A DNA stretch of 64,000 bases from positions 124,001 through 188,000 of the forward strand of contig JARLHX010000423.1 in assembly GCA_031292035.1 (NCBI GenBank). Direction: 5' to 3'. Below, piece by piece: positions 27,893 through 36,066 of the stretch (position 1 is its first letter; each line of letters starts with the position of its first letter). Below the pieces are notes generated by a model. That model did no database searches and was not told the DNA's origin. It worked only from the letters and a program-made list of their open reading frames with translations. Made by a program: the position numbers and the translations under genes. The DNA is from Negativicutes bacterium. GTDB taxonomy: Bacteria > Bacillota_C > Negativicutes > Sporomusales_B > JARLHX01.

Positions 27893-28074
27893 CTAGTAAG
27901 ACGGTGATTTTTAGCTTGGTACGATGGCGCTATTATGAGGGGCTTCTCAGGCGGGGTGGCTGGTGTTTGTTTGCCCCGTTACCCTGCCCGCCCAGGCAAC
28001 GTTTATAGTAGCGGGATCATAATTGCTGAAGTTTGTCTAGAGTGGGCTATATATAAAGCAAGGCGGTGTAATAG

Positions 28075-28698
28075 ATGAAAAAACTTATTGTGAGCTTGTC
28101 GGCTTTGGTGATTTTGTTTGCCGGACTGGCGGCGACAAGTTCGGATAGAGCGTGGGCGGCTCCAGTTTCCCCAGGCGGGCAGGAATTTGAAGGGGAGTGG
28201 GTCATTTCCAACTATCGGGAGGGCGACGTGCAGACGACTAAATACGATGGTACTGTGGTGACAATCAGTAAGCAAGGAGGGCTTTTTCATGTTGACGGAG
28301 CAAGCATTGAAGAAGCCGCGACCCCGTACCAGCTGGCCGGAAACGATCTGGTCGGAACGCTGATTCCGGACGCCAAGCTGATCAAACATGCTTTTCCGGC
28401 GTTGCCCAATCCCTCATTAAGTCAGGCTATCGCCAGCGGTAAAATATACTATAATGGACGCATGTCAATGGGACAAGACGGCCTTATCCAGGTTGAATTC
28501 GACGGCATAACCCTGTTCTGGAAGCACAATGCTTTTACGAATTATTTTGACTATGTCCAGCAAAAACCCGGATGGTATAAATATACATTGGCCAGAAAAG
28601 GTGCAACCACGAGCACCGTTAATTCTTCCGACACCAATAACAACACCAATACCAACTCGGACCGTGTTAATGCAATACGCAATAGACTGCAGCAATGA
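28075..28698 (+). CDS. Exported protein of unknown function with Asn/Thr-rich tail
   Basis: The 207-residue protein has a signal peptide ending near RAWAA. The mature part begins EFEGEWVISNYREGDVQTTKYDG and carries VVTISKQGGLFHVDG and KIYYNGRMSMGQDGLIQVEF, a beta-rich pattern resembling small lipocalin-like or extracellular domains. The tail (about 183-200) is low-complexity Asn/Thr (NSSDTNNNTNTNSD). I do not recognise the family. It lies just upstream of orphan peptide B. Confidence 0.65.
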   Translation: MKKLIVSLSALVILFAGLAATSSDRAWAAPVSPGGQEFEGEWVISNYREGDVQTTKYDGTVVTISKQGGLFHVDGASIEEAATPYQLAGNDLVGTLIPDAKLIKHAFPALPNPSLSQAIASGKIYYNGRMSMGQDGLIQVEFDGITLFWKHNAFTNYFDYVQQKPGWYKYTLARKGATTSTVNSSDTNNNTNTNSDRVNAIRNRLQQ

Positions 28699-28880
28699 AA
28701 GGTGTATAGCGGTAGAATACGTCTTTCGAAAGGTTTAAAGCGTGCTAATTATGCCGGGACTCTTGTTTATGGATCTTGAAGCCACTATTCAGTTGTTGTA
28801 TCTGGCTTAGACCTGGCACGCCAAAGCGTGGTCTTCTCACTAAAAGCAAGTTTAAGAGCAGCAAAAAGAGGAAGAGGGGA

Positions 28881-29135
28881 ATGTATCGGATGAAAACAGA
28901 CAAAATGAGTCGACATGAATTTTTTGTTACTGCCGGAAAGATGGTGATTCCAACTCTTGCCATAGTAGGCCTGGGACTAGCTGGAGTCGCTGGCAAACCT
29001 CCGGCCACCGTCTGTGCCTGCGGCGGCGGTTGCGGCTCGAGTTGCAGCAGTGGCTGCGGTTCAAGTTGTAGCAGCGGTTGTGGTTCAGCCTGCAGCGGCG
29101 GCTGCGGTAATACCTGTACCAGTTCGAGTAGCTGA
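28881..29135 (+). CDS. CXXX-repeat Cys-rich peptide precursor (orphan B)
   Basis: The 84-residue peptide has the leader KMSRHEFFVTAGKMVIPTLAIVG and a core with 10 Cys, mostly Gly/Ser spacers (CGSSCSSGC repeats). It differs from its relatives in that the second Arg of the twin-Arg pair is His (SRHEFF), which would disable a true Tat signal while TAGKMVIPT is kept. An ATG at 28890 is an equally good start. A 12-bp hairpin follows the gene. It lies about 11 kb from the maturases. Confidence 0.78.
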   Translation: MYRMKTDKMSRHEFFVTAGKMVIPTLAIVGLGLAGVAGKPPATVCACGGGCGSSCSSGCGSSCSSGCGSACSGGCGNTCTSSSS

Positions 29136-29257
29136 GTTGATTCCAGGCAAAAAAGTCCCAGCTGGTCAGACGCTGGTTGTGCTTCCGTGATTCTTGTAAT
29201 AATGCCGTTTCTTTGTAATTTGCTGGGCATCCCGAAAGCATAAAATCAGAGGAATAT

Positions 29258-29300
29258 AACAAAGCCTCCGACAACTGCCCGCTTGTCTGGAGGCTTTGTT
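29258..29300 (+). terminator. Hairpin after orphan peptide B
   Basis: A perfect 12-bp stem (AACAAAGCCTCC / GGAGGCTTTGTT) has a 19-base loop. A proper T run is missing, so it may be a weak terminator or a 3' stabiliser. Confidence 0.6.
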
Positions 29301-29405
29301 CAAAGCTAGGCTCGGTGATGTTTCCACGATGGGCTTTGGACGAGGTTTAGATTAATTTAAACATATAACGAAAGTCAATTGTAAATACTGCTGGGAGGCT
29401 TTTTT

Positions 29406-30440
29406 ATGAAAGGGTTCCTCCTGACCTGTTTAGTGGGGATGTTCATCATTCTTGCGGTAGCTACTCACTTGGGGGTGGCTTCTGCCGGACAGTGGATAAC
29501 AACTGACGAGGTCTGGGATGATGGTAGGCCGCAACCGAATGAGACGTATACGTGGTCGGGCGGTCATGATAATGATGGCTATGCCTCAGGCCAGGGTGTG
29601 CTGCAGTGGTATGTTGACGGTAAACCGACCAATCGCTATGAGGGGAATATGACCAGGGGAAAGATCAACGGCAAAGGAGTTTGCACCTTTGTCAGCGGCA
29701 ACCGCTATGAAGGCGACTGGATCGATGGGCGACGAACCGGCAGGGGAACTTTTACCTGGGCGAACGGCAGCCGCTATGAAGGGGAGTTTGTCAAGGACCA
29801 GCGAACCGGCAAGGGAGTTATGACCTATGCCAACGGCGGCCGCTATGAAGGCGACTGGGTGGATGGTCGGTGGAGCGGCAAGGGGGTTATGGCCTATGCC
29901 AACGGCGATCGCTATGAAGGCGACTGGGTGGATGACGAGCAGACCGGTAGGGGGGTTAAGACGTTTTCTGATGGCAGGCGCTGGGAGGGGAAATGGTCAA
30001 AAGGCGGATTTATCGGACCCCAGAGTAAATACAACGGGGGTTTTGTTGTTCTTCTTTTCATCGCCGTGATTTCTTCATGGGTAACAAGATTGGCTTTGAT
30101 AGGTGGCTGCCTGTCATGGCGCAGCCTTCTGAAGAGTTCTTTGATTTACCTGTTTTGTACCTTTATCGCTGCATTCTTGCTCGATTTCAGGCTTTTGGGG
30201 GACTTTCTCATGGATTGGGACATGACTGACACCGGATTGAAAAACCCTGTGATTAATTTTTTGACTTTCGGACTGGTCACTGCCGGAATAACCGGTATTC
30301 GCGGCAAAGACGGTTTTCCGTGGCGCAGGGCGAGAATTTGTTTTGCGTTGTACACTGTTTTTACAGCGATTCTGGTTGTCGTATGGGGAGTGTATGTAGT
30401 CATTTTCTCGTTGTTCATTATGCGATTAGGCGGAAGCTGA
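29406..30440 (+). CDS. MORN-repeat protein with C-terminal membrane domain
   Basis: A signal-like N-terminus (ending GVASAG) is followed by about six MORN units of 23 residues (RYEGDWIDGRRTGRGTFTW and relatives, residues about 78-200). The last 130 residues contain about four hydrophobic segments, so the repeats would face outside and the C-terminus would be membrane-embedded. MORN repeats bind lipids or form scaffolds. The 344-residue architecture is unusual. GGGAGGC precedes the ATG. The pseudogene at 23937 looks like a truncated relative of the N-terminal part. Confidence 0.82.
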   Translation: MKGFLLTCLVGMFIILAVATHLGVASAGQWITTDEVWDDGRPQPNETYTWSGGHDNDGYASGQGVLQWYVDGKPTNRYEGNMTRGKINGKGVCTFVSGNRYEGDWIDGRRTGRGTFTWANGSRYEGEFVKDQRTGKGVMTYANGGRYEGDWVDGRWSGKGVMAYANGDRYEGDWVDDEQTGRGVKTFSDGRRWEGKWSKGGFIGPQSKYNGGFVVLLFIAVISSWVTRLALIGGCLSWRSLLKSSLIYLFCTFIAAFLLDFRLLGDFLMDWDMTDTGLKNPVINFLTFGLVTAGITGIRGKDGFPWRRARICFALYTVFTAILVVVWGVYVVIFSLFIMRLGGS

Positions 30441-30569
30441 TGCTGTTACTTTTTTCATTCTGCGGCGTTATTAAGAGTGAAAGTGATTTTGGAATATTTT
30501 TAGCCAACCCGCCTTTTATTTCGATACGAGCCAAGAGGGAATGACGGACATTAACTCGAAGCATTGCAA

Positions 30570-30685
30570 AAGGGTAATGGTTGGAACATACCGATTCGGG
30601 AAGTACCATCGGGTAGCTGCCTCTGAACAAGCACTCTAACCGCTGCTGATTCGCAACAAGATTGGTAACACATATTTGAGGCAGG
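30570..30685 (+). promoter_or_regulatory. Leader element L2 upstream of a small membrane-protein gene
   Basis: This segment shares GGGTAGCTGCCT (30611) and ACAAGCACTCT...CGCTGCTGATTCGCAA (30628-30656) with leader L1, and an operator-like ATACCGATTCGGGAAGTACC (30588-30607) with the dyads at 24609 and 40047. It ends in the same type of ACTACTC/GAGTAGT terminator. No Cys-rich peptide gene follows, which makes it the odd member of the set. Confidence 0.45.
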
Positions 30686-30711
30686 AAACTACTCTTGGGA
30701 GTAGTTTTTTT
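30686..30711 (+). terminator. Terminator hairpin of leader L2
   Basis: A perfect stem (AAACTACTC / GAGTAGTTT, loop TTGG) is followed by a T run, 63 bases before the next gene. Confidence 0.82.
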
Positions 30712-30773
30712 ATTGTTCTCAAACTGGGCGGAGCCCCCTTGGTTGACAGAAGACCGGAAAGGGATGCAAGGGC

Positions 30774-31202
30774 ATGAGCGGTGCAGGGCAAACATGCAAA
30801 GAAAACCAGATGTACCTGCTGGCGGTGGTGGTCGGCACCCTGGGCGTCGCCTATCCGGCCTATATTGTTTTAGGTGAACTTTATATTAGCGGTAAATTGA
30901 TGCTGCCAATGCCGATACTATTGTTGCCGCTGGTGCTGATTGTCGGCTATTTTATCGCCAGAGGCGGGGATATGACCTGGGTTCGGACATGGGGCTGCTT
31001 GGCGGCTACAAGCCTGCTGTGTGCGGCGCCTCTCTTGCCGGCGTGGGTCTCGATCATTTATCCGTCGCCCCCCAAGTCATTGATCGACTTGACCCTTTTG
31101 ATAGCGCTCCTCGGGGCGGCACTTTTTGGCATGGGTCTGTTCTTTCTGCTTCTGGCCTTCTGGCAGTACAAGCGGGCCAGACGGCGTCGGATCGAAGTCT
31201 AG
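30774..31202 (+). CDS. Small integral membrane protein, function unknown
   Basis: The 142-residue protein has four hydrophobic segments (AVVVGTLGVAYPAYIVLGEL, MPILLLPLVLIVGYFIA, a third over the Trp/Ala-rich LAATSLLCAAPLLPAWVSII, and LTLLIALLGAALFGMGLFFL). It ends in a strongly basic tail (KRARRRRIE), presumably cytoplasmic. The ribosome site is weak (AAGGG) and the true start could be an ATG 12 codons later. It follows leader L2. I do not recognise the family. Confidence 0.6.
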   Translation: MSGAGQTCKENQMYLLAVVVGTLGVAYPAYIVLGELYISGKLMLPMPILLLPLVLIVGYFIARGGDMTWVRTWGCLAATSLLCAAPLLPAWVSIIYPSPPKSLIDLTLLIALLGAALFGMGLFFLLLAFWQYKRARRRRIEV

Positions 31203-31255
31203 GGATACAAAAAGATATTTTAATTTGAAATCAAAATTGGAAGGGGGAATGAGGG

Positions 31256-32380
31256 ATGCAAAAGATCTTTGGCGCGGTGATTGTGCTGAGTCTGCTTTTG
31301 GCGCTGCAACTGTCAGGTTTTGCGGCTCCTGACGATGGGGGCCGGCTCTTTTCAGTCATAAACGGACATCGGGCCGGATTTATCGATGCCAGCGGAACGG
31401 TGATCATCCCGCTCCAGTTTAGCGATGTGAGGGAGTTTGCGGAAGGCTTGGCTCCCGCCCAAGCGGCAGACAGCGGCAAGTGGGGCTATATTGATCGGAC
31501 TGGCGCTTTTGTTATCCCGCCGCAGTACAAAATGGCCTTCCCCTTCAGTGAAGGCCTGGCGGAGGTCTGGCTCGAACCGTCAGGCGGCGGGTATATCGAC
31601 GACACTGGCCAGATGGTCATAAACGGAAACGGCGGCAGGGTTTCAGGCGGCTTGGTTTTCATCAGGGCGAAGGACAATACTATCGTTACCGATAAAAACG
31701 GCGTGAAGTTGTTTGAAGCGCCCGGGGAAGCCTGGCTAGTCAGCGACGGCCGCATCGCTTTTATCGAAAATGGAAAGATGGGTTTCATGGACAGGGCCGG
31801 AAAAGTGGTCATCCGGCCTACGTACCATCGCGTCATCTACTGGCGGGACCGAGAGTTTGAGGAACAGATAACTCCTGTCAGCATCGACGCCGGTGGCGGG
31901 AAGTCCAAATACGGGTTCATCGACAGAACCGGCAAAACGGTGGTTGATTTTCAGTTCGACTGGGCGGAGCAATTCTTTGAGGGGTTGGCGATGGTGTCGA
32001 AGGACGGCAAGCACGGCTATGTGAACACCGCCGGCGAAGTCGTGATTTCGTTGCAGTTCGACCTGGCCGACCATTTTGCCGAGGGTTTAGCTGCTGTTGC
32101 CGTCAACGGCCGCTGGGGCTTTATTGACAAGCAGGGGCGGATGGTGATCGCACCGCAGTATCTGCCGCGGATGTGGGGCAGCCCGATGCTTTTCAGCGAC
32201 GGTCTGGCAGCCGTGCGGACCGACACGGGCACAGGGTTTATCAACAAGGCCGGCGAAATGGTGGTGCCGGCTGTATATCGTTCGGTGGAGGATTTTTCAG
32301 GCGGGTTGGCGAGGGTCCGGCCATTCGATCCCACAACGTATGTCAACCGGTGGGGCGAGGTTGTCTGGCCGCGGGACTGA
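31256..32380 (+). CDS. Exported WG (KWG) repeat protein 2
   Basis: The 374-residue paralogue of the gene at 26047 has a signal peptide (ending QLSGFAA) and the same series of about seven WG units (GKWGYIDRTGAFVIPPQYK, KMGFMDRAGKVVIRPTYHRV, GRWGFIDKQGRMVIAPQYL). Collinearity along the full length indicates gene duplication. GGGGG lies upstream of the ATG. The partner bound is unknown. Confidence 0.88.
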   Translation: MQKIFGAVIVLSLLLALQLSGFAAPDDGGRLFSVINGHRAGFIDASGTVIIPLQFSDVREFAEGLAPAQAADSGKWGYIDRTGAFVIPPQYKMAFPFSEGLAEVWLEPSGGGYIDDTGQMVINGNGGRVSGGLVFIRAKDNTIVTDKNGVKLFEAPGEAWLVSDGRIAFIENGKMGFMDRAGKVVIRPTYHRVIYWRDREFEEQITPVSIDAGGGKSKYGFIDRTGKTVVDFQFDWAEQFFEGLAMVSKDGKHGYVNTAGEVVISLQFDLADHFAEGLAAVAVNGRWGFIDKQGRMVIAPQYLPRMWGSPMLFSDGLAAVRTDTGTGFINKAGEMVVPAVYRSVEDFSGGLARVRPFDPTTYVNRWGEVVWPRD

Positions 32381-32446
32381 TGGAGAGCGAAGTTTTGCCG
32401 GTGATACTTTTGACTGTAAAAGGAAAATGAACAGGAGTGAGCAGTA

Positions 32447-32902
32447 ATGAAAATGAGTTCACGTTCACACGGTTTTAAGAGCGTGGTTTTGGTGACCTTG
32501 TTGTTGCTTTTTGCTGTGTCAGTCGCTCCGGTGCAGGCCGCCTGGGAGGACTATTTCCCGGCGCCGGAAGCAATCGGACCGGGCGGGGAAAGCTCCCCTG
32601 GACCGGTTTTGAGTACCCTGACGCCACAACTCAAATTTAACACGGTGGGCGCCATCAGCTATATTTATTTATACGACGCCGGACAGCCCCGGCCGACCCT
32701 TGGGGAATGGGCGTCAGGCCATAGCAACCCTGTGCTGATGGTTCAGGTCAATGCGACGACGCTCCAGATTCCGGCTGGCGTGCTTCTGCCAGGAAAGACA
32801 TATTGCTGGTATGTGGAATCGACCCACGCTCCGGGGACGAAAAGTGAGGCGACCCGTTCCAGCTTGCGGTTGTATTTTTCTACGGCCAAGGACGCTAAGT
32901 GA
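32447..32902 (+). CDS. Exported protein with fibronectin-III-like domain
   Basis: A 151-residue protein with a signal peptide (ending APVQAA). The mature part has PGPVLSTLTPQLKFNTVGAISYIYLYD and LPAGVLLPGKTYCWYVESTH, which recalls the B and F strands of fibronectin type III-like beta-sandwiches (LSTLTPxLxW and GKTYYWxVxA). The family is inferred from this pattern only. It follows the second WG gene after 66 bases with AGGAGTG upstream. Confidence 0.6.
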   Translation: MKMSSRSHGFKSVVLVTLLLLFAVSVAPVQAAWEDYFPAPEAIGPGGESSPGPVLSTLTPQLKFNTVGAISYIYLYDAGQPRPTLGEWASGHSNPVLMVQVNATTLQIPAGVLLPGKTYCWYVESTHAPGTKSEATRSSLRLYFSTAKDAK

Positions 32903-32935
32903 TAGATGACTACTTGTGGCAGGGAGGGTTTGTCG

Positions 32936-33841
32936 ATGCGGTCTGATGATTGTTCGCTGAGCGAGAAGGCCAGGCGGCTGGTGGCAAAGAGCGCCGCACT
33001 TTTTCTTGTCGCGCTGTTTCTCCTTTCGGGTACCGCTTCGGCGACCAACTGGGTTTATCTCCAGCGGCATGAGGGAACCCGCTATGGTCCCTGCAGCGAA
33101 TATCTCGACGCCGATTCTGTCGTTGAAGACAGCGACAAATTGGTCTATTGGATTATGTGGGTGCTCGACGAGACGAACAGCTATGATGGTGCAAAAAAAA
33201 TAATGTGGAAGCAGGAGGTGCCGCTTGCCGTTCCCCTGAAGTACAGGAATCTTGAACTCTACCTGTTTGATAGCCGAGATGCCGAAATCCGCCATAATAC
33301 TATCTCGATGTTTCTTTTTTCGGCAGAACCGGAGGACGTCGCCCGCATTCGTGAATACGCCAGACCCAGGCAGGGGGAAGAAGTTCTGAACCCCGGCCAT
33401 ATTATGACACCGGGGCGGCGGTGGTATGGGTCTGTCAAATACCCGGACTGCGATCTTTACTGGGACATCCATTCGATCACTGCCTGGCCGCAAGACAATC
33501 CGACAACGGTGGAAATCACCGTAAAATGGGTTTGGAATGAGGCGGGGCTGAAAAAGCACCGGGCCTTCCTGCAATCTCAAAACAACCGCCTGGGCTACAG
33601 ATATGAAGGCCTCACATACACGCTGGTGAACTATCGGTTTTTGACATTCGAAAGCAGAATGAGAATGATGTCGATGAGAGATTTTCGCGCAGACGGCACC
33701 CAGATGAATCTGCTGGACAGTATCGATTGGCGCGATGTCGAACAAGGATCAAAGGACGAGGCAGCCAGGAAGATTGCGCTGAATTGGCTAAAGAACAGCG
33801 ACGAGATTGATGGAGAGCAGGGAGCAGCTACGAGGGAGTGA
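32936..33841 (+). CDS. Exported protein, possibly surface-adhesin E-like
   Basis: The 301-residue protein has a signal peptide (hydrophobic FLVALFLLSGTASA). The first mature domain, NWVYLQRHEGTRYGPCSEYLDADSVV and KLVYWIMWVLDE, resembles the surface-adhesin protein E pattern, where a tyrosine-rich WVYL start is followed by DxDSI. The C-terminal part is charged and unassigned. ATG 32936 has GGGAGGG 7 bases upstream, so the earlier in-frame ATG is not used. The family assignment is tentative. Confidence 0.6.
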   Translation: MRSDDCSLSEKARRLVAKSAALFLVALFLLSGTASATNWVYLQRHEGTRYGPCSEYLDADSVVEDSDKLVYWIMWVLDETNSYDGAKKIMWKQEVPLAVPLKYRNLELYLFDSRDAEIRHNTISMFLFSAEPEDVARIREYARPRQGEEVLNPGHIMTPGRRWYGSVKYPDCDLYWDIHSITAWPQDNPTTVEITVKWVWNEAGLKKHRAFLQSQNNRLGYRYEGLTYTLVNYRFLTFESRMRMMSMRDFRADGTQMNLLDSIDWRDVEQGSKDEAARKIALNWLKNSDEIDGEQGAATRE

Positions 33842-33971
33842 GTCTTTTCGGCGATGCCGCGTGGTTATGAACGTTCTGCTCAGGCGTATAACTGAGTAGG
33901 GCCCCGTAGCCAGTAGTAAAGCGCATTGGTTAAAATGTATGACGGCCGACGGCCGGAAGGAGGTATTGGTT

Positions 33972-34535
33972 TTGTTACGACAATGGAGCAGAACGATGAT
34001 TATGGTATTCTTAGCACTGCTGATTTTTGGCAGTTCCAGCGTCAGCGCTACGGGGACCGACGGGTTCATGGATATTCCCTGGGGCACCAGTCGCGGGGAT
34101 GTGGCGAAAAAAATGGCTGAATTAAGTTATCCCAAGGATACTGATTCGAATGCGGAGCGAGACGTCTATGACGGGATGTTTGCGGGCCGCAAAGCCTTTT
34201 TGTCTTTCTTTTACATCAATAATTTATTTTACAAAAGCAATGTTTATTTTATCGATACATATCATTCCCCGCAGGAAGGGGATTTTCGTGCCCTGATTGA
34301 TGCCTATTTCAAAGATTTCGAAAATCAGCTGATCAGTAAATATGGCAAACCGGCGTTTGTCTTTAACGGAGTTGACAACTGGACTGCCGAAGACCAAGGA
34401 ACCCGTATTTCGATCATGCTGGGCCATGCTTACGGCGAGCCAAGGTTTGGTGTGTACAGCGGGGTAACGATCACCTACACCAATACTACCTTTTATGAAA
34501 AGGAGAAGCAGCATACAATGAACCGGGACTTGTAA
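33972..34535 (+). CDS. Exported IPWG-motif protein 3, function unknown
   Basis: The mature part, TGTDGFMDIPWGTSRGDVAKKMAELSY, matches the proteins at 25287 and 27257, and GVTITYT near the end matches the former. With TTG 33972 as start (AAGGAGGT 7 bases upstream) the protein has 187 residues and a clean signal peptide with two Arg before the hydrophobic stretch. Earlier ATG starts lack a ribosome site. The function is unknown. Confidence 0.7.
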   Translation: MLRQWSRTMIMVFLALLIFGSSSVSATGTDGFMDIPWGTSRGDVAKKMAELSYPKDTDSNAERDVYDGMFAGRKAFLSFFYINNLFYKSNVYFIDTYHSPQEGDFRALIDAYFKDFENQLISKYGKPAFVFNGVDNWTAEDQGTRISIMLGHAYGEPRFGVYSGVTITYTNTTFYEKEKQHTMNRDL

Positions 34536-34738
34536 GAAATGGAGCCCGGCCCTATGCGGCTTCATTCCGCAAAAGCCTTTGAATGGTTCGAGTTAATGAC
34601 GGAAAAATCCGGAGGGCTACAATAGGGCCTTGCCGCCGGAAAATGGGGATGCCGGTGATGATTTTCGGCAACCCGTTACTTTTTTTCTGTTGCTTCGTTA
34701 ACTAAGGTGAGAACAGGAATTTAAAGGGGGAATAGGTC

Positions 34739-35962
34739 ATGAAGCTGAAGGCACTCATGTTGGCCGGAATATTTTTCTTCTTGCCGATTTTCGCAACAGG
34801 AACCCCGGGGGTATTGGCGGCGGAAGCAGGACAAGTATCAGCGCTTGTATCAGGGAATAGCCAGTTCGCTTTTGAAATGTATAAACAAATCAGCCTGTCT
34901 GACGGGGAGAAAAATATCTTTTTTTCGCCGCTCAGCATTTCGACTGCGCTGGGAATGACCTATGCTGGCGCGAGGGGCGAGACAGAGAAACAAATGGCGG
35001 CGACCATGCATTTCACACTGCCCCAGCGTGAGCTGCACGAGGCTTTTTCTGAAGTTTCCCGGCAAATGAAGGCAAGCGGCAAGGGATACCAGCTGAATAT
35101 CGCCAATGCCTTGTGGGGTCAGAAGGGTTCAGTTTTCAGCGATGATTTCCTGGCAGTAGCAAAACGGTACTATGAGGGCGGGTTCAACGGCGTGAACTTT
35201 GTCGCCGACACCGAAGGCAGCCGGCAGGCCATCAACTCCTGGGTGGAAGAAAAAACGGCCGGAAAAATTCGCGACCTGCTGCACAACGGTGATATTAATT
35301 CCTTAACACGACTGGTGCTGACTAATGCCATCTACTTTAAGGGGGACTGGGCCGCGAAGTTTGACAAGGCACAAACCCGGCTGGGTCTGTTTTATACCGG
35401 ACCGGACCAAACGGTGGAGGTTCCGATGATGCACCAGGCCGGCAGTTTTGGCTATGTAGCCACAGAGAGGATGGAAGCGGTGGAACTGCCTTATGCCGGC
35501 GGAGCGCTGTCGATGGTTGTTTTGCTGCCGCGAAAGGGAAGCAGCGCCTCTGACGTAGAGTTGACGCCGGCGGAAATGGACCACTTGCTGGCTGGTCTGT
35601 CAGAACAGAAGGTGGAGGTTCTTTTGCCGAAATTTAAATTTGAGGCAAGATACGGACTCAGCGCCATTTTATGCCAGATGGGGATGAAGGACGCCTTCAG
35701 TGCAACGGCTGCCGACTTTTCCGGCATAACCGGCAGACCAGGTCTTTATATTAGTGATGTCATTCACCAGGCCGTCATCGAGGTCAATGAGGAAGGTAGC
35801 GAGGCCGCGGCTGCGACTGCGGTTATCATGGCGATAAAGAGCAGCTTAGGGTCGCCCATTCCTGTATTTGCCGCCGATCGCCCTTTTGTTTTTCTGATCA
35901 GGCATAAACCGACCGGCTCGATCCTGTTTATGGGCCGGGTAGCCAATCCTACTCTGCAGTGA
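34739..35962 (+). CDS. Exported serpin (serine protease inhibitor)
   Basis: The 407-residue protein has a signal peptide (ending GVLAAEA), then the serpin fold: NIFFSPLSISTALGMTYAGARGET, VLTNAIYFKGDW, VELPYAGGALSMVVLLP and FLIRHKPTGSILFMGRVANP. The reactive loop (about 347-372) reads EEGSEAAAATAVIMAIK-S. The hinge has small residues at P12-P9, as in inhibitory serpins, and alignment to the alpha-1-antitrypsin spacing puts Lys at P1 and Ser at P1'. A trypsin-like target is inferred. It stands alone before a strong terminator. Confidence 0.93.
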   Translation: MKLKALMLAGIFFFLPIFATGTPGVLAAEAGQVSALVSGNSQFAFEMYKQISLSDGEKNIFFSPLSISTALGMTYAGARGETEKQMAATMHFTLPQRELHEAFSEVSRQMKASGKGYQLNIANALWGQKGSVFSDDFLAVAKRYYEGGFNGVNFVADTEGSRQAINSWVEEKTAGKIRDLLHNGDINSLTRLVLTNAIYFKGDWAAKFDKAQTRLGLFYTGPDQTVEVPMMHQAGSFGYVATERMEAVELPYAGGALSMVVLLPRKGSSASDVELTPAEMDHLLAGLSEQKVEVLLPKFKFEARYGLSAILCQMGMKDAFSATAADFSGITGRPGLYISDVIHQAVIEVNEEGSEAAAATAVIMAIKSSLGSPIPVFAADRPFVFLIRHKPTGSILFMGRVANPTLQ

Positions 35963-35974
35963 TGTTGGAAAAAT

Positions 35975-36029
35975 AAAAAAGAGTCCCCTGTGTCGAGCTT
36001 GGACAATCGACGCAGGGGGTTCTTTTTTT
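35975..36029. terminator. Bidirectional terminator between serpin and anti-sigma genes
   Basis: A long imperfect stem pairs AAAAAAGAGTCCCCTGTGTCG with CGACGCAGGGGGTTCTTTTTT. A-rich and T-rich flanks allow use by both convergent genes. Confidence 0.9.
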
Positions 36030-36066
36030 ATCATTTAGGCTTTAGTCCCTGGTTGGCCGAGCCGGT

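Noticed and set aside
32714..33745. 343-codon minus-strand frame opposite the exported proteins at 32447 and 32936
   Set aside because: The plus-strand genes have signal peptides and ribosome sites; the minus frame has neither.
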